From NCBI RefSeq assembly GCF_016617715.1, contig NZ_CP067225.1, positions 2,734,001 through 2,798,000 of the forward strand: a stretch of 64,000 nucleotides of DNA, in the 5' to 3' direction. Every line of letters begins with the position of its first letter. Position 1 is the stretch's first letter. The stretch comes from Paracoccus sp. MC1862. GTDB lineage: Bacteria; Pseudomonadota; Alphaproteobacteria; Rhodobacterales; Rhodobacteraceae. The notes below the pieces were generated by a model that worked only from the letters and a program-made list of their open reading frames with translations, ran no database searches and was not told the DNA's origin. A program made the position numbers and the translations under genes. Below are positions 17,577-26,279 of the stretch, piece by piece.

Positions 17577-18764
17577 ATGCCATTCCTCCGCTCGACCGCG
17601 GCGCTTGCCGCGCTGTTCGCCCTGCCCGTCGCCGCCGCGGCCCAGGATTTCAACGCCGCGCCGCCGAATGCGCCCGACCAGACCCCGGCTTTTGAGGGGC
17701 AGACACGCGCGCCCGTGCTGGCCGACGACATCGCGCTGGAAACCACCGTGATCACCGACGGGCTGGAACATCCCTGGGGCATGGCGCAACTGCCCGACGG
17801 CGGCTGGCTGGTGACCGAGCGGCCGGGCAGGCTGCGGATCGTTTCCGCCGAGGGCGCGCTGTCCGACCCCATCGGCGGGCTACCCGAAATCTCGGCCGGC
17901 GGGCAGGGCGGGCTTCTGGACGTGCTGATCGCCCCCGATTTCGCCGAAACGCGCAGGCTGTGGATCAGCTACGCGGCCCCGGCCGAGGGCGGCAACCACA
18001 CGGCGGTCGCCACCGCCACGCTGTCGCAGGACAACGCCACGCTGGAAAACGTCCAGCCGATCTTCGCGCAGGTGCCGGTCTATGACGGCGACAAGCATTT
18101 CGGCAGTCGGCTGCTTCTGGACGGGCAGGGCAACCTGTTCGTGACCCTGGGCGAACGCTCCGACGTGCCGATCCGCGACAGCGCGCAGCAGGACGACAAC
18201 CACCTGGGCAAGCTGCTGCGCATCGACGCCATGACCGGCGAGCCGGCCGAGGGAAACCCCGACCTCGGCCTGCCCGAAATCTGGGCCAAGGGGTTGCGGA
18301 ACGTGCAGGCGGCGGCGCTGGACGGCAGCGGCCAGCTTTGGACCATCGAGCATGGGCCGAAGGGTGGGGACGAACTGAACCGCATCGAGGCCGGCAAGAA
18401 CTATGGCTGGCCGGTCATCACCTACGGCGTCTCTTACCAGGACGAGCCGATCAACGACGGCATCACCCAGGCGGACGGGATGGAGCAGCCGCTCTATTAC
18501 TGGGACCCGGTAATCGCCCCCTCGGGCATGGTCTTCTACCGGGGCGAGATGTTCCCGGAATGGCAGGGGCAGATCCTCACCGGCGCGATGCAGGGCGATC
18601 ACGGGCTGGTGCGACTGCAACTGGACGGCGACCGGGTCGGGGGGGAAGGACGGCACCTGCAGGGCATCGGCCGGGTGCGCGACGTGGATCTGGCCGCCGA
18701 TGGCGCGGTCATGCTGCTGACCGACAAGCCGGATGGGGAATTGGTGCGGGTGACGCGCGAGTGA
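17577..18764 (+). CDS. PQQ-dependent soluble aldose sugar dehydrogenase (YliI/GSDH family)
   Basis: A 395-aa periplasmic beta-propeller enzyme oxidising aldose sugars with PQQ. It starts at ATG 17577 behind AAGGGAG, and a Sec signal peptide ends at about residue 22 (VAAAAQ). Family landmarks follow: LEHPWGMAQLPDGGWLVTER (about 63-82), the GGQGGLLDVLIAPDF stretch (about 109-123), GDKHFGSRLLLD (about 174), DDNHLGKLLRID (about 205) and EHGPKGGDELNRIEAGKNYG (about 262-281), where PQQ and calcium ligands lie. Length is normal. No PQQ biosynthesis genes are in the window. A GGTGAGG/CCTCACC hairpin follows the stop. Confidence 0.9.
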   Translation: MPFLRSTAALAALFALPVAAAAQDFNAAPPNAPDQTPAFEGQTRAPVLADDIALETTVITDGLEHPWGMAQLPDGGWLVTERPGRLRIVSAEGALSDPIGGLPEISAGGQGGLLDVLIAPDFAETRRLWISYAAPAEGGNHTAVATATLSQDNATLENVQPIFAQVPVYDGDKHFGSRLLLDGQGNLFVTLGERSDVPIRDSAQQDDNHLGKLLRIDAMTGEPAEGNPDLGLPEIWAKGLRNVQAAALDGSGQLWTIEHGPKGGDELNRIEAGKNYGWPVITYGVSYQDEPINDGITQADGMEQPLYYWDPVIAPSGMVFYRGEMFPEWQGQILTGAMQGDHGLVRLQLDGDRVGGEGRHLQGIGRVRDVDLAADGAVMLLTDKPDGELVRVTRE

Positions 18765-18782
18765 TCTCAAGGGCCGGGGCAT

Positions 18783-18801
18783 GGTGAGGGATAGCCTCAC
18801 C
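18783..18801 (+). terminator. Terminator hairpin after the sugar dehydrogenase
   Basis: A perfect 7-bp stem GGTGAGG/CCTCACC with loop GATAG, 18 nt after the stop codon; no T run. Confidence 0.55.
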
Positions 18802-19140
18802 CTGCCGTCGTCGCCGGGTTCCCTGCAGTGAACCACCCCGTCATCGCGCCGCATGTGGTTGCCTGCCGCGCGGATGACCTTGGCTTCCTGTGCGAAAGAC
18901 CGATGAAGTCATGCCACCATTGACTCGGCTTCACCCGCCCCTGCCAGGCAGGTTGATGCCGGCCCGGCGCCACGGCCGGGTTTCCACGGCGGCGTTGCAG
19001 GGGCAGGTTCGACCTCGCCTACCGATGACATGCCGGCGAACCCCACGGCGAGCCGACCAAGCGGTTTTCGCGTTTGCGGGTCTCCTGCATGAATGGGGTC
19101 GAACCCTGCGCTGCAACGGCCCCTTTGCAGACTGTGCAGG

Positions 19141-19163
19141 CCTTGATCCGTTACGGATCAAGG
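19141..19163 (-). terminator. Hairpin downstream of the DUF3775 gene
   Basis: Perfect 9-bp stem CCTTGATCC/GGATCAAGG with loop GTTAC, 42 nt beyond the DUF3775 stop on the minus strand. Probable terminator for one or both convergent genes; lacks a T run. Confidence 0.5.
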
Positions 19164-19205
19164 CTGGCGGCAGATCGGGTGTCCTTCGGGCAGCGCGGAC
19201 CCGCC

Positions 19206-19553
19206 TCACCCCCGCAGCAGATCGTCCTCTTCCGCGCCGGGGGTCAGGCCGAGCGCCTCCATACCGGCTTCCAGATGGTCGGCCAGATGCGGCTCGCCCA
19301 TCAGGTAGTCCTCGGTGGGCGTGGTCTTTTCCGCCTTGGCGGTCGAGATCGCTTCCTCGAGGTCATCCGCATCGAAGGTGCCGCGGCCGATCCACATGAC
19401 GGCGGTGAGTTCCGCCTGCTCGTCCTCGGTCAGGTCAGCGATGAAATCACGCAGCTCAAAGGCGTTGCGGCCGCCGCGCCCGTCCGGCCCGTGGTCATAG
19501 TCGCGGGCGCGGAGGATGACGAAGGCGATCTTGTCGGCGCCGAGTTCCAGCAT
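19206..19553 (-). CDS. DUF3775 domain-containing protein
   Basis: A 115-aa acidic cytoplasmic protein matching the DUF3775 pattern: an N-terminal IAFVILRARDYD stretch (residues 9-20), a FELRDFIADLTEDEQAELTA helix pair (about 32-51), then an acidic helix with several Thr/Lys and the C-terminal LADHLEAGMEALG. The family is small, found mainly in alphaproteobacteria, and of unknown function. The start at 19553 has GGGGAA upstream. It lies 50 bp downstream of mutL in the same direction and could be co-transcribed with it. Confidence 0.75.
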   Translation of the reverse strand: MLELGADKIAFVILRARDYDHGPDGRGGRNAFELRDFIADLTEDEQAELTAVMWIGRGTFDADDLEEAISTAKAEKTTPTEDYLMGEPHLADHLEAGMEALGLTPGAEEDDLLRG

Positions 19554-19602
19554 GGCACTTCCCCTTTTCCCCGGTTCTCGCCCGCAGGCGGGGCCGCGTC
19601 AA

Positions 19603-21426
19603 TCAGCGCCCGAACAGCCGCTCGATATCCGAAAGCTTCAGCTCCACCCAGGTCGGGCGCCCGTGGTTGCACTGGCCGGAACGCGGCGTCCGTTCCATCT
19701 CGCGCAGCAGGGCGTTCATCTCCTCGCCCGTCAGGCTGCGGCCCGACCTGACCGAGCCGTGGCAGGCCATGGACGACAGCACCGCGTCCAGTCGCCCCTG
19801 CAGCCGGTCCGAGGCGCCCTGTTCCGCCAGGTCGTCGGCAATGTCGCGCAACAGCGCCGTGGCATCCGCCTGCCCCAGCGCGGCGGGCAGTTTGCGCACC
19901 GCGACGCAGCCGGGGCCGAAGGGCTCGATCACGAGTCCCAGCCGGTCCAGATCGAGGGACGCCGCCAGCACCCGCTCGGCATCGGCGCCAAGATCCACGA
20001 TGGCCGGGATCAGCAGCGCCTGCGACGGTACCCGCGCCCCCGCCGCCTGCGACTTGAGCCGTTCATAGACCAGCCGCTCGTGGGCGGCGTGCTGGTCCAC
20101 GATCACGATGCCGTCGCGGCTCTGCGCCACGATCCAATTGCCGTGCAGTTGCGCCCGGGCCGCGCCAAGGGGGGCATGGGGTGCCTCGGCCTCCGGCTCG
20201 ATCCGCGCGGCGGCGGGGAAGGTGGGGTCTGGTGCCTCGGCAAAGCCCTGCGGGGCGATGGGCATCAGCGGCGCCTGCGCGGCATGGGCCGCCGCGAGCG
20301 CGGCCTGCGACGGCGAGGGGCTGCGCCAGGACGACAACCCCGGCGCGGGCCGCATCGCCGCCAGCGTGGCCGCTCCGCCGGTCGAGGAGGCGCGATGCCC
20401 CGCCCCGGCCAGCGCGTGGCGCAGAGAGGCGACGACCAGCCCGCGGGCGGCATCCGGTTCGCGGAAGCGGACCTCGGCCTTGGCCGGATGGACGTTCACG
20501 TCGACGCCCTGCGGGTCGCAATGGACGAACAGCACCGCCGCCGGATGGCGTCCCTGCGGCAGCACGTCGAAATAGCCCGCCCGCAGCGCCCCGGTCAGCA
20601 ACTTGTCCCGCACCGGGCGGCCGTTGACATAAAGATGCTGCGCCACTGCCGCGCCGCGCGAATAGGTGGGCAGGGCGGCAAGGCCGGTCAGGCGCAGCCC
20701 GTCGCGCTCGGCGTCCAGCGGGATGGCGTTCTCGATGAACTCGCGCCCCATGACGCGGCCGATGCGGGCGGACAGGGCGTCGAACAGGTCGCCCTGCTCG
20801 GCATCGGCGCGAAACAGCACCCGGGCCTCATCCTCGTCGGTGAGGGTGAAGGCGACCGAAGGCTCGGCCATGGCAAGGCGGCGGACCACCTCGGCGATGG
20901 CCTGCGTCTCGGCCCGGTCGGTCCGCAGGAAGCGCAGCCGGGCGGGCGTGGCGAAGAACAGGTCGCGCAGTTCCACGGCCGTGCCGCGGTTGGCGGCGGC
21001 GGGGCGGGCAGGCTCGATCCGGCCGCCCTCGATCGCGATGCGCGCGGCCTCGTGGCCTTCGGCGCGGCTGGTGATTGTCAGGCGGCCCACGGCGCCGAGG
21101 CTCGGCAGCGCCTCGCCCCGGAAGCCGAAGCTGCGGATGTCCAGCAGGTCCGATCCGTCGATCTTGGACGTGGCATGGCGGGCCAGCGCCAGCGGCAGGT
21201 CCCCGGCGGCCATGCCGCAGCCGTCGTCCGTCACCCGGACCAGCCGCTTGCCGCCCCCCGCGATGGCGATGGCGATCCGGGTCGCGCCCGCATCCAGCGC
21301 GTTCTCGACCAGCTCCTTCACCGCCGAGGCCGGGCGTTCCACCACCTCGCCCGCCGCGATGCGGTTGGCGGTGGCTTCGTCGAGCTGGCGGATCACCGGA
21401 GGGATGCGGGGGTCAGGGCGCGTCAT
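19603..21426 (-). CDS. mutL: DNA mismatch repair protein MutL
   Basis: A 607-aa GHKL ATPase that links MutS mismatch recognition to strand removal. N-terminal ATPase motifs: [12 protein letters not shown] (about residues 37-48), DDGCGM (about 68), FGFRGEAL (about 95) and the ATP-lid region. A Pro/Ala-rich linker spans about 335-420. The C-terminal domain contains [12 protein letters not shown], which fits the DQHA(X)2E(X)4E endonuclease motif, plus ACHGSVRSG and CNHGRP metal-site motifs. It is therefore a nicking MutL, as expected where MutH is absent. I start it at 21426 because the Rossmann-like GHKL fold begins shortly after; the frame continues upstream without similarity. Confidence 0.97.
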   Translation of the reverse strand: MTRPDPRIPPVIRQLDEATANRIAAGEVVERPASAVKELVENALDAGATRIAIAIAGGGKRLVRVTDDGCGMAAGDLPLALARHATSKIDGSDLLDIRSFGFRGEALPSLGAVGRLTITSRAEGHEAARIAIEGGRIEPARPAAANRGTAVELRDLFFATPARLRFLRTDRAETQAIAEVVRRLAMAEPSVAFTLTDEDEARVLFRADAEQGDLFDALSARIGRVMGREFIENAIPLDAERDGLRLTGLAALPTYSRGAAVAQHLYVNGRPVRDKLLTGALRAGYFDVLPQGRHPAAVLFVHCDPQGVDVNVHPAKAEVRFREPDAARGLVVASLRHALAGAGHRASSTGGAATLAAMRPAPGLSSWRSPSPSQAALAAAHAAQAPLMPIAPQGFAEAPDPTFPAAARIEPEAEAPHAPLGAARAQLHGNWIVAQSRDGIVIVDQHAAHERLVYERLKSQAAGARVPSQALLIPAIVDLGADAERVLAASLDLDRLGLVIEPFGPGCVAVRKLPAALGQADATALLRDIADDLAEQGASDRLQGRLDAVLSSMACHGSVRSGRSLTGEEMNALLREMERTPRSGQCNHGRPTWVELKLSDIERLFGR

Positions 21427-21564
21427 CGCCCCGGATATAGCAGCCCCCGGAGCCGGGCGTAAACGTTTCGCCCCCGCGCCCGGATTATTCTGGAACCGCA
21501 ACGCCCCCGAATGGCTTGATTTCCCGATCTCACTTTCTTGAACATGATCTGACAGGAGACTGCC

Positions 21565-21744
21565 ATGAAGACGATGACCGCGATGCTGCTGGCCGCCGCC
21601 ACCCTGACCGTCGCCGCCTGCGGGCCGAACACCGCCACCCGCGCCACCACCGGCGCCGCGACCGGGGCGGTCGTGGGCGGCCCCGTGGGCGCCGTGGCCG
21701 GGGCGGCCCTGGGCGGGTCGGGGGCGGTTCAGGTCAATCCCTGA
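21565..21744 (+). CDS. Small glycine-zipper lipoprotein (59 aa)
   Basis: A 59-aa open frame behind GACAGGAGA, eight bases before the ATG. The N-terminus is a lipoprotein signal ([19 protein letters not shown]) with the lipobox Cys at residue 19. The mature part is almost wholly Gly/Ala/Val/Thr with repeated GxxxG spacing ([20 protein letters not shown]), a glycine-zipper segment expected to insert in or lie on a membrane. Similar tiny entericidin- or glycine-zipper-like lipoproteins are common in alphaproteobacteria and are often linked to envelope stress. It is divergent from mutL, stands alone, and ends in a strong terminator. Function unknown. Confidence 0.75.
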   Translation: MKTMTAMLLAAATLTVAACGPNTATRATTGAATGAVVGGPVGAVAGAALGGSGAVQVNP

Positions 21745-21766
21745 TCCCCGCCCGGCATTCCAACAA

Positions 21767-21795
21767 AAAGGCGCAGGGTCAGTCCCTGCGCCTTT
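21767..21795. terminator. Strong bidirectional terminator
   Basis: A perfect 12-bp stem AAAGGCGCAGGG/CCCTGCGCCTTT with loop TCAGT, preceded by an A run and followed by T residues. It serves the small lipoprotein (+) and the M16 operon (-), whose last gene ends at 21817. Confidence 0.85.
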
Positions 21796-21816
21796 CTGCA
21801 TGGCCCATACCGGCGT

Positions 21817-23118
21817 TCACATCCCCTCGGGGCGGCCCACCAGCACGAATTCCAGCCCCTCGGGGTCCAGCACCTCCTGCGCGACGCGGCGGACATCCTC
21901 GGCGGTGACAGCGGCGATCTTCTCGTTCCGGGTGTTCACATAGTCGCGGGGCATCCCCATCAATTGCATCCCCGACAGGATGCCTGTGATCCGCCCATTG
22001 CCGTCGAACCGCAGGGCATATTCGCCGGTGAGGTATGTCTTGGCGTCGGTCAGTTCCTGCTCGGTCACGCCGTCGCGGATACCCTGCCAGACCGCGCGCA
22101 CCAGCGCCACCGCCTCGCCCGTGCGGGCGTTCGCCGTGGCCATGCCGCCGGCCCATGTCTCGCCCAGCACCATGTTGGCAAGGCCGGTGCCGACGCCATA
22201 GGTCAGACCGCGCTTTTCGCGGATCTCCTCCATCAGCCGGGACGAGAAGCCGCCGCCGCCGAGGATGTGGTTCAGCACGAAGGCGGCGAAGTAATCGGGG
22301 TGATCCATCGGCAGCCCGCGTTGCGCGAAGCTGACCACTGTCTGCGGGCTGTTCCAGTCGATGACCGTGGTCTCACCCGTCAGCAGCAGTTCCGGCTCGG
22401 GCGGCAGCGGTGCACTCGCCTCGGCCGGAAGATCGCCGAGGATGCGGTCGATCAGCAGCCCCAGCGCCGCTGCGTCGATGTCGCCGGCGGCCGAGACCAG
22501 CACCCGGTCGCGGGCCAGCACCCGGTCCTTGGCAGCGACAAGGTCGTCACGGGTCAGGGCTGCGACCGATTCGGCAGTGCCGGTCAGGACGGTGCCATAA
22601 GGGTGGTCACCCCAGGTCTGCCGGGCCATCTCTTTCGAGGCGATGGCATTGGGGTCGCTGTCCTGCGCCCGGATCAGCGATTGCGCCTGGGCGCGCACCC
22701 GCTCGATGGCGTCGGGGTCAAAGCGGGGGCGGGCCAGCGCATCGGCCAGCAGGTCGGCGGCGGCGTCGCGGTTCTCCGTCAGGGTGCGCAGACCCACGCT
22801 GACCGCGTCGTCCGAGGCGTCGAAGCTGGCCGAGGCCGCAAGCTCCTCCATCGCTTCGGCGAAGGCCACGGCGTCGCGTTCGCCCGCGCCTTCCTCCAGC
22901 AAGGCGGTCATCAGGTTGACCGCGCCGCGCTTGCCGGGGGCATCGACCGAGGCGCCGCCCCGGAAGGCGATCTCGACGGCGACAAAGGGGATCGTGTTGT
23001 CCTCGACCAGCCAGGCGGTGATCCCGCCCGGAGAGGTGATCTCCTGGATGTCGATGGCGCGGGCGGGAAGGGCCGCGAGCAGCGCAAGAGTCAGCGCGGA
23101 AAGGAAGCTGCGGATCAT
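21817..23118 (-). CDS. M16 family peptidase-like subunit lacking the HxxEH zinc site
   Basis: A 433-aa periplasmic M16-fold protein with a Sec signal peptide (cleavage near LPARA, about residue 21). At the place of the zinc motif it reads [12 protein letters not shown], with no HxxEH, so it cannot be the catalytic half. It keeps the conserved C-terminal Arg/Tyr segment ([10 protein letters not shown], about 310), which in heterodimeric M16B proteases belongs to the non-catalytic partner and helps bind substrate. Its start overlaps the stop of the catalytic M16 gene (ATGA at 23115-23118), so the two are probably made in equal amounts and pair. The substrate is unknown; processing or clearing of peptides in the periplasm is the usual guess. 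Confidence 0.88.
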   Translation of the reverse strand: MIRSFLSALTLALLAALPARAIDIQEITSPGGITAWLVEDNTIPFVAVEIAFRGGASVDAPGKRGAVNLMTALLEEGAGERDAVAFAEAMEELAASASFDASDDAVSVGLRTLTENRDAAADLLADALARPRFDPDAIERVRAQAQSLIRAQDSDPNAIASKEMARQTWGDHPYGTVLTGTAESVAALTRDDLVAAKDRVLARDRVLVSAAGDIDAAALGLLIDRILGDLPAEASAPLPPEPELLLTGETTVIDWNSPQTVVSFAQRGLPMDHPDYFAAFVLNHILGGGGFSSRLMEEIREKRGLTYGVGTGLANMVLGETWAGGMATANARTGEAVALVRAVWQGIRDGVTEQELTDAKTYLTGEYALRFDGNGRITGILSGMQLMGMPRDYVNTRNEKIAAVTAEDVRRVAQEVLDPEGLEFVLVGRPEGM

Positions 23119-24767
23119 CGGGTCTGCTCCTCGGTCGGCGCGGGCTGGGGCGAGGCGGGCGCCGGTTGCGCCGGGTGCGGCGTGTCGGCGGGCATGGGCG
23201 CCGGCGTATTGGTGCCGGGGGCGGCAGTGTCGGGGTAGGGGGCTTCTTCGGGCAAGGAGGACGCGGCGGCTGGGGCCTCTGCTGCGGCTTCCGTTGGACC
23301 GGGCAAGGGGCCAGCGCCGGGCGCGGTCTCTGCAGCCATGCCCGAGGATGCCGCTGGCATTCCAGCACCATCTGCAGGCGACTCGCCCGCGCCCGCGCCC
23401 GCGCCCGTGGCAGCCGCGGCAATCTCTGCCCCCGCCATCTGCTCGGGATCTGCGGGCTTCAGCAGGCTCGTGACCTCGGCGCGGTCCTCGAACACCAGCC
23501 GGGCCACCGCCTGCACATCCTCCGCCGTCACCGCGGCGAGGATCTCGGGCCAGTCGTTCACGTCCTCGACCGTCAGCCCGACGGCAAGCCCCTGCCCATA
23601 GTCATAGGCGCGGGCATGTGCCGAGTCCTGCTTGTAGATCTGCGCCGCGCGCAACTGCGTCTTGACGCGTTCCAGTTGCTCCGGGTCCGGGCCCTCGGCC
23701 AGAAAATCGCGGATGCCCGCCTCCAGCGCGGCCTCCGCCGCCGCATCGTCCCCCCCCGGCGCATAGGCCATCGAGACCGAGAAAGTCGTGGGATCGACGC
23801 TGAGCCCGTCATAACCCGCCCCAACCCACAGCGCCTGCCCCGTCAGCACCAGCCGCTGCCCCAGGAACGAGGTCTGGGCCGAGCCCGCCAGCAGTTCGGC
23901 CAGCACGCTCAAGGCGGCTGCGGTCTTCTGGTCGCCGGGGTTGCGTTCGGGGACGATCACGCTGCGGCTGAGGACCGGCTGCGGCACGCGCGGATCGGAC
24001 ATGGTCATGCGCCGCTCGGCCCGCTGCACGGGCTCCTGCGGGCGCGCGTCGCGCGGGGCCTCGGGTTTGGGGGGGATCGGGCCATAGTGCTTTTCGGCCA
24101 GCGCGCGCACCTCGTCGGCACTCACGTCGCCCGCGACGACCAGCACCGCCACGTTCGGCGCGTAATGGTTGTCATACCATTCCAGCGCATCCTCGCGGGT
24201 CAGCGCCTCCATCTCCTGCCGCCAGCCGATCACCGGGCGGCCGTAGGGATGGTTGTAATACTGCACCGCCGCGCGTTCCTCGCCGAACAGGGCCCGGGGG
24301 TCGCTGTCGGTGCGCTGGGCGCGTTCCTCCAGCACGACCTGGCGCTCGGCCTGCCAGTCGTCCTCGCCGATCCGCAGGTTCGCCATGCGGTCGGCCTCCA
24401 TCCCCATGACCAGATCCAGCCGGTCCGAGGCGATGCGCTGGAAATAGGTGGTGAAGTCATAGCTGGTGAAGGCGTTGTCGCGACCGCCGTTCGCGGTGAC
24501 CGTGCGCGACAACTCGCCGGGCGCAAGCTTCTCGGTGCCCTTGAACATCAGGTGTTCCAGGTAATGCGCGAGGCCCGACTTGCCCCGCTGCTCGTCGGCC
24601 GATCCGATCCGGTACCACAGCATCTGGACGACCACGGGGGCGCGGTGATCCTCGATCACCACGGCCTCAAGCCCATTGTCCAAGGTGAAATGGCTGATGC
24701 CGGGCGGCATCTCGGCCAGAGCGGGCGTGGCGGCGGTCGCGAGAAGGAAGGCAAGGGTGCGGCGCAT
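23115..24767 (-). CDS. M16 family zinc peptidase, catalytic subunit
   Basis: A 550-aa zinc metalloprotease of the inverzincin type. A signal peptide ends at about residue 18 (TPALA). The HxxEH motif is intact in [14 protein letters not shown] (about 65-78), with a downstream Glu ligand expected in ERQVVLEER (about 140-148). The M16 C-domain follows, to about residue 445. The last 100 or so residues are an unusual Ala/Pro/Glu-rich low-complexity tail with no fold. The start at 24767 has GGAGG upstream and begins a good signal peptide; the open frame extends 20 codons further without support. It is paired with the non-catalytic M16 gene and lies downstream of the purH-lspA-BamF-like run. Confidence 0.93.
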   Translation of the reverse strand: MRRTLAFLLATAATPALAEMPPGISHFTLDNGLEAVVIEDHRAPVVVQMLWYRIGSADEQRGKSGLAHYLEHLMFKGTEKLAPGELSRTVTANGGRDNAFTSYDFTTYFQRIASDRLDLVMGMEADRMANLRIGEDDWQAERQVVLEERAQRTDSDPRALFGEERAAVQYYNHPYGRPVIGWRQEMEALTREDALEWYDNHYAPNVAVLVVAGDVSADEVRALAEKHYGPIPPKPEAPRDARPQEPVQRAERRMTMSDPRVPQPVLSRSVIVPERNPGDQKTAAALSVLAELLAGSAQTSFLGQRLVLTGQALWVGAGYDGLSVDPTTFSVSMAYAPGGDDAAAEAALEAGIRDFLAEGPDPEQLERVKTQLRAAQIYKQDSAHARAYDYGQGLAVGLTVEDVNDWPEILAAVTAEDVQAVARLVFEDRAEVTSLLKPADPEQMAGAEIAAAATGAGAGAGESPADGAGMPAASSGMAAETAPGAGPLPGPTEAAAEAPAAASSLPEEAPYPDTAAPGTNTPAPMPADTPHPAQPAPASPQPAPTEEQTR

Positions 24768-25049
24768 CAGGCGGCCTCCGGTTGCGGGTGCGGAACAGAG
24801 GGTGGCCGCTCGGCGCGGCGCGCGCAAGCCGGCCGCCGGTCAAGCCGTGGTGAACGAGCCGGGAATGACCGGAAAGGCCAGGTCCTGTCTTTCGGCGTCA
24901 AGTATCCTCGGAGGGATGAATGGGGCCTTGGCCCCATTCATGGGGGGTGGAAATCCCCCCGATGCGACCGTGACATCAGGGAAAGCCCCGAAGGCGGGGG
25001 CGCTGCCCCCGGACCCCCGGGATATTTGAGGCCGAAAGACGAGACCCCT
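24768..25049. repeat. Extragenic palindromic repeat block
   Basis: 282 bp between two minus-strand genes, packed with inverted repeats: a perfect palindrome at 24916-24941 (12-bp arms, ATGAATGGGGCC / GGCCCCATTCAT), a G6/C6 hairpin at 24942-24960, and GGGGGC/GCCCCC near 24996-25010. It then runs into GGGATATTTGAGGCCGAAAG at 25018-25037. The last block has a looser counterpart at 12631-12650. Such blocks are familiar from Rhodobacterales spacers; a role in termination or mRNA stability is likely but not shown. No gene is present. Confidence 0.6.
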
Positions 25050-25565
25050 TCAGCGCGTTTCGGCCACAGGCGGCGCCGTCGGCACCTGCACGCCGGTGCG
25101 GCGCCAGCGTTCCAGTTCGGCCTCGCTGTCCAGCGTCTGCGGCTCGTAGGCGCGGTGATAGACGTTGGTGCCGGCCAGCACCTCCAGCGGGCGGCGGCCG
25201 CGGCGGGCGCGGATTGCCTGGTCCTCGGCGGCGGTGACCTGCCGGATGCCTTGCGTCACACCCGCCCGCGCGGCATGGGCCACCAGCGCCCCGTCGCCCG
25301 CGCCGATGCCCTGTTGCGCCAGATGGCCCGGATTTCCCCCCAGTGCGGCGATGGCGTCGCCTTCGGGGTTCGGATCGGTCAGGTTGGCACCGCCCGGCGT
25401 AGGCGCAGGCAACTGCGCCAGATCGGGCGGCATCTGCAGCGGCCGGGTGGGGACGATGGCGAATTCCTCGGGTCCGTCGTCCGAGGCCGTCAGGTTCATC
25501 AGCCGGCCGTCGCCCGCGCAGGCCGCAAGCGCGAGAACCGAGAGAGTCAGCAGAAGAACCCGCAT
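25050..25565 (-). CDS. DUF3035 lipoprotein, BamF-like
   Basis: A 171-aa predicted outer-membrane lipoprotein. The signal sequence ends in the lipobox LAAC (Cys at about residue 16). The mature part contains the DUF3035 pattern: [20 protein letters not shown] (about 34-53), then a Pro/Gly-rich stretch and a helical C-terminal half ending around [11 protein letters not shown]. In alphaproteobacteria this family has been named BamF, an accessory lipoprotein of the beta-barrel assembly machine. It follows lspA, the enzyme that would process its own signal peptide, with 30 bp between them. It is probably co-transcribed with purH-lspA. Confidence 0.8.
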   Translation of the reverse strand: MRVLLLTLSVLALAACAGDGRLMNLTASDDGPEEFAIVPTRPLQMPPDLAQLPAPTPGGANLTDPNPEGDAIAALGGNPGHLAQQGIGAGDGALVAHAARAGVTQGIRQVTAAEDQAIRARRGRRPLEVLAGTNVYHRAYEPQTLDSEAELERWRRTGVQVPTAPPVAETR

Positions 25566-25595
25566 GGCACCACCTTGGAAAGCGTCGGCGCCGTT

Positions 25596-26279
25596 CTAGC
25601 GCGTCTTGCCCGTGCCGTCACGGACCTTGTCGCGGGGCGTGGCGGGTTCCGGCCCGGACGGCGGCCCCGGCTGGAAGACCAGCCCGAGCGCCCCCGCGAA
25701 GATGGCGATGTCGGCCACGTTGAAGCTGTAGGGATTGCGCCAGCCGGGCAGCGACATGTTCAGGAAATCCGCGACCGCGCCATAGACCACGCGGTCGATC
25801 ACGTTTCCCAGCGCCCCGCCGATCAGCAACCCCGCCGCGACCTGCGCCAGCTTTCCGGGCCGCGCGCGCAGCAGCCAGACCGCCACCCAGACGCAGATGA
25901 CGACCGCGATGCCGATCAGCACCCAGCGCATCACCTCGACATCCGAGGAAAACAGCCCGAAGTTCACCCCCTGGTTCCAGGCCATCCGCAGGTTCAGCCA
26001 GGGGTCGATCACGTCGATGGCCTGCACCTCGACCAGGTTCAGCGCCTGCACGACGATCCATTTCGTCAACTGGTCGAGCCCGAGGATCACGAGCGCAGTC
26101 CCCGCCGCCCACCAGAGGCTGACCTTCGGCGTCGGCGGAGGCGGAGGCGGAGGCGCGGGCTTGCGCCGCCGCTTGGGCGCGGTGCCTGCGGGACGCGTAG
26201 ACTTCGGCGCAGCGTCGCTCTCCGGCGCGGCGAGCTTCGCGCGCGGCTTCTTCGGCTGGGGTTCGTCGGTGTCGGTCAT
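25596..26279 (-). CDS. lspA: Lipoprotein signal peptidase (signal peptidase II)
   Basis: An inner-membrane aspartyl protease that cleaves prolipoprotein signal peptides. The core (about residues 55-215) has four membrane helices and both catalytic aspartates, in [12 protein letters not shown] (about 155-166) and FNVADIAIF (about 189-197). At 227 aa it is longer than the usual 150-170 aa because of a 50-residue cytosolic N-terminal extension rich in Lys, Pro and Ala, including a run of seven prolines ([10 protein letters not shown]). No internal start with a good ribosome binding site offers an obvious shorter form, and the ATG at 26279 overlaps the purH stop (TGATG), which supports the long version. 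Confidence 0.93.
   Translation of the reverse strand: MTDTDEPQPKKPRAKLAAPESDAAPKSTRPAGTAPKRRRKPAPPPPPPPTPKVSLWWAAGTALVILGLDQLTKWIVVQALNLVEVQAIDVIDPWLNLRMAWNQGVNFGLFSSDVEVMRWVLIGIAVVICVWVAVWLLRARPGKLAQVAAGLLIGGALGNVIDRVVYGAVADFLNMSLPGWRNPYSFNVADIAIFAGALGLVFQPGPPSGPEPATPRDKVRDGTGKTR

Larger units (their letters stand above)
18765..19205. other. 441-bp gene-free convergent spacer
   Basis: Lies between the sugar dehydrogenase (+) and the DUF3775 gene (-). Open frames here lack biased codon use. Two hairpins (18783-18801 and 19141-19163) stand near its ends. GTTCGA-like words suggested a tRNA or tmRNA T-arm, but no cloverleaf or acceptor stem can be drawn around them. Nothing else is recognised. 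Confidence 0.5.

Noticed and set aside
18890..19205. tRNA or two-piece tmRNA suggested by GTTCGA words
   Set aside because: The bases around them do not form a T-arm with an acceptor stem, and no CCA end or anticodon arm is found.
18931..19209. 92-aa minus-strand ORF in the convergent spacer
   Set aside because: Arg/Pro/Ala-rich, with no ribosome binding site and no codon bias.
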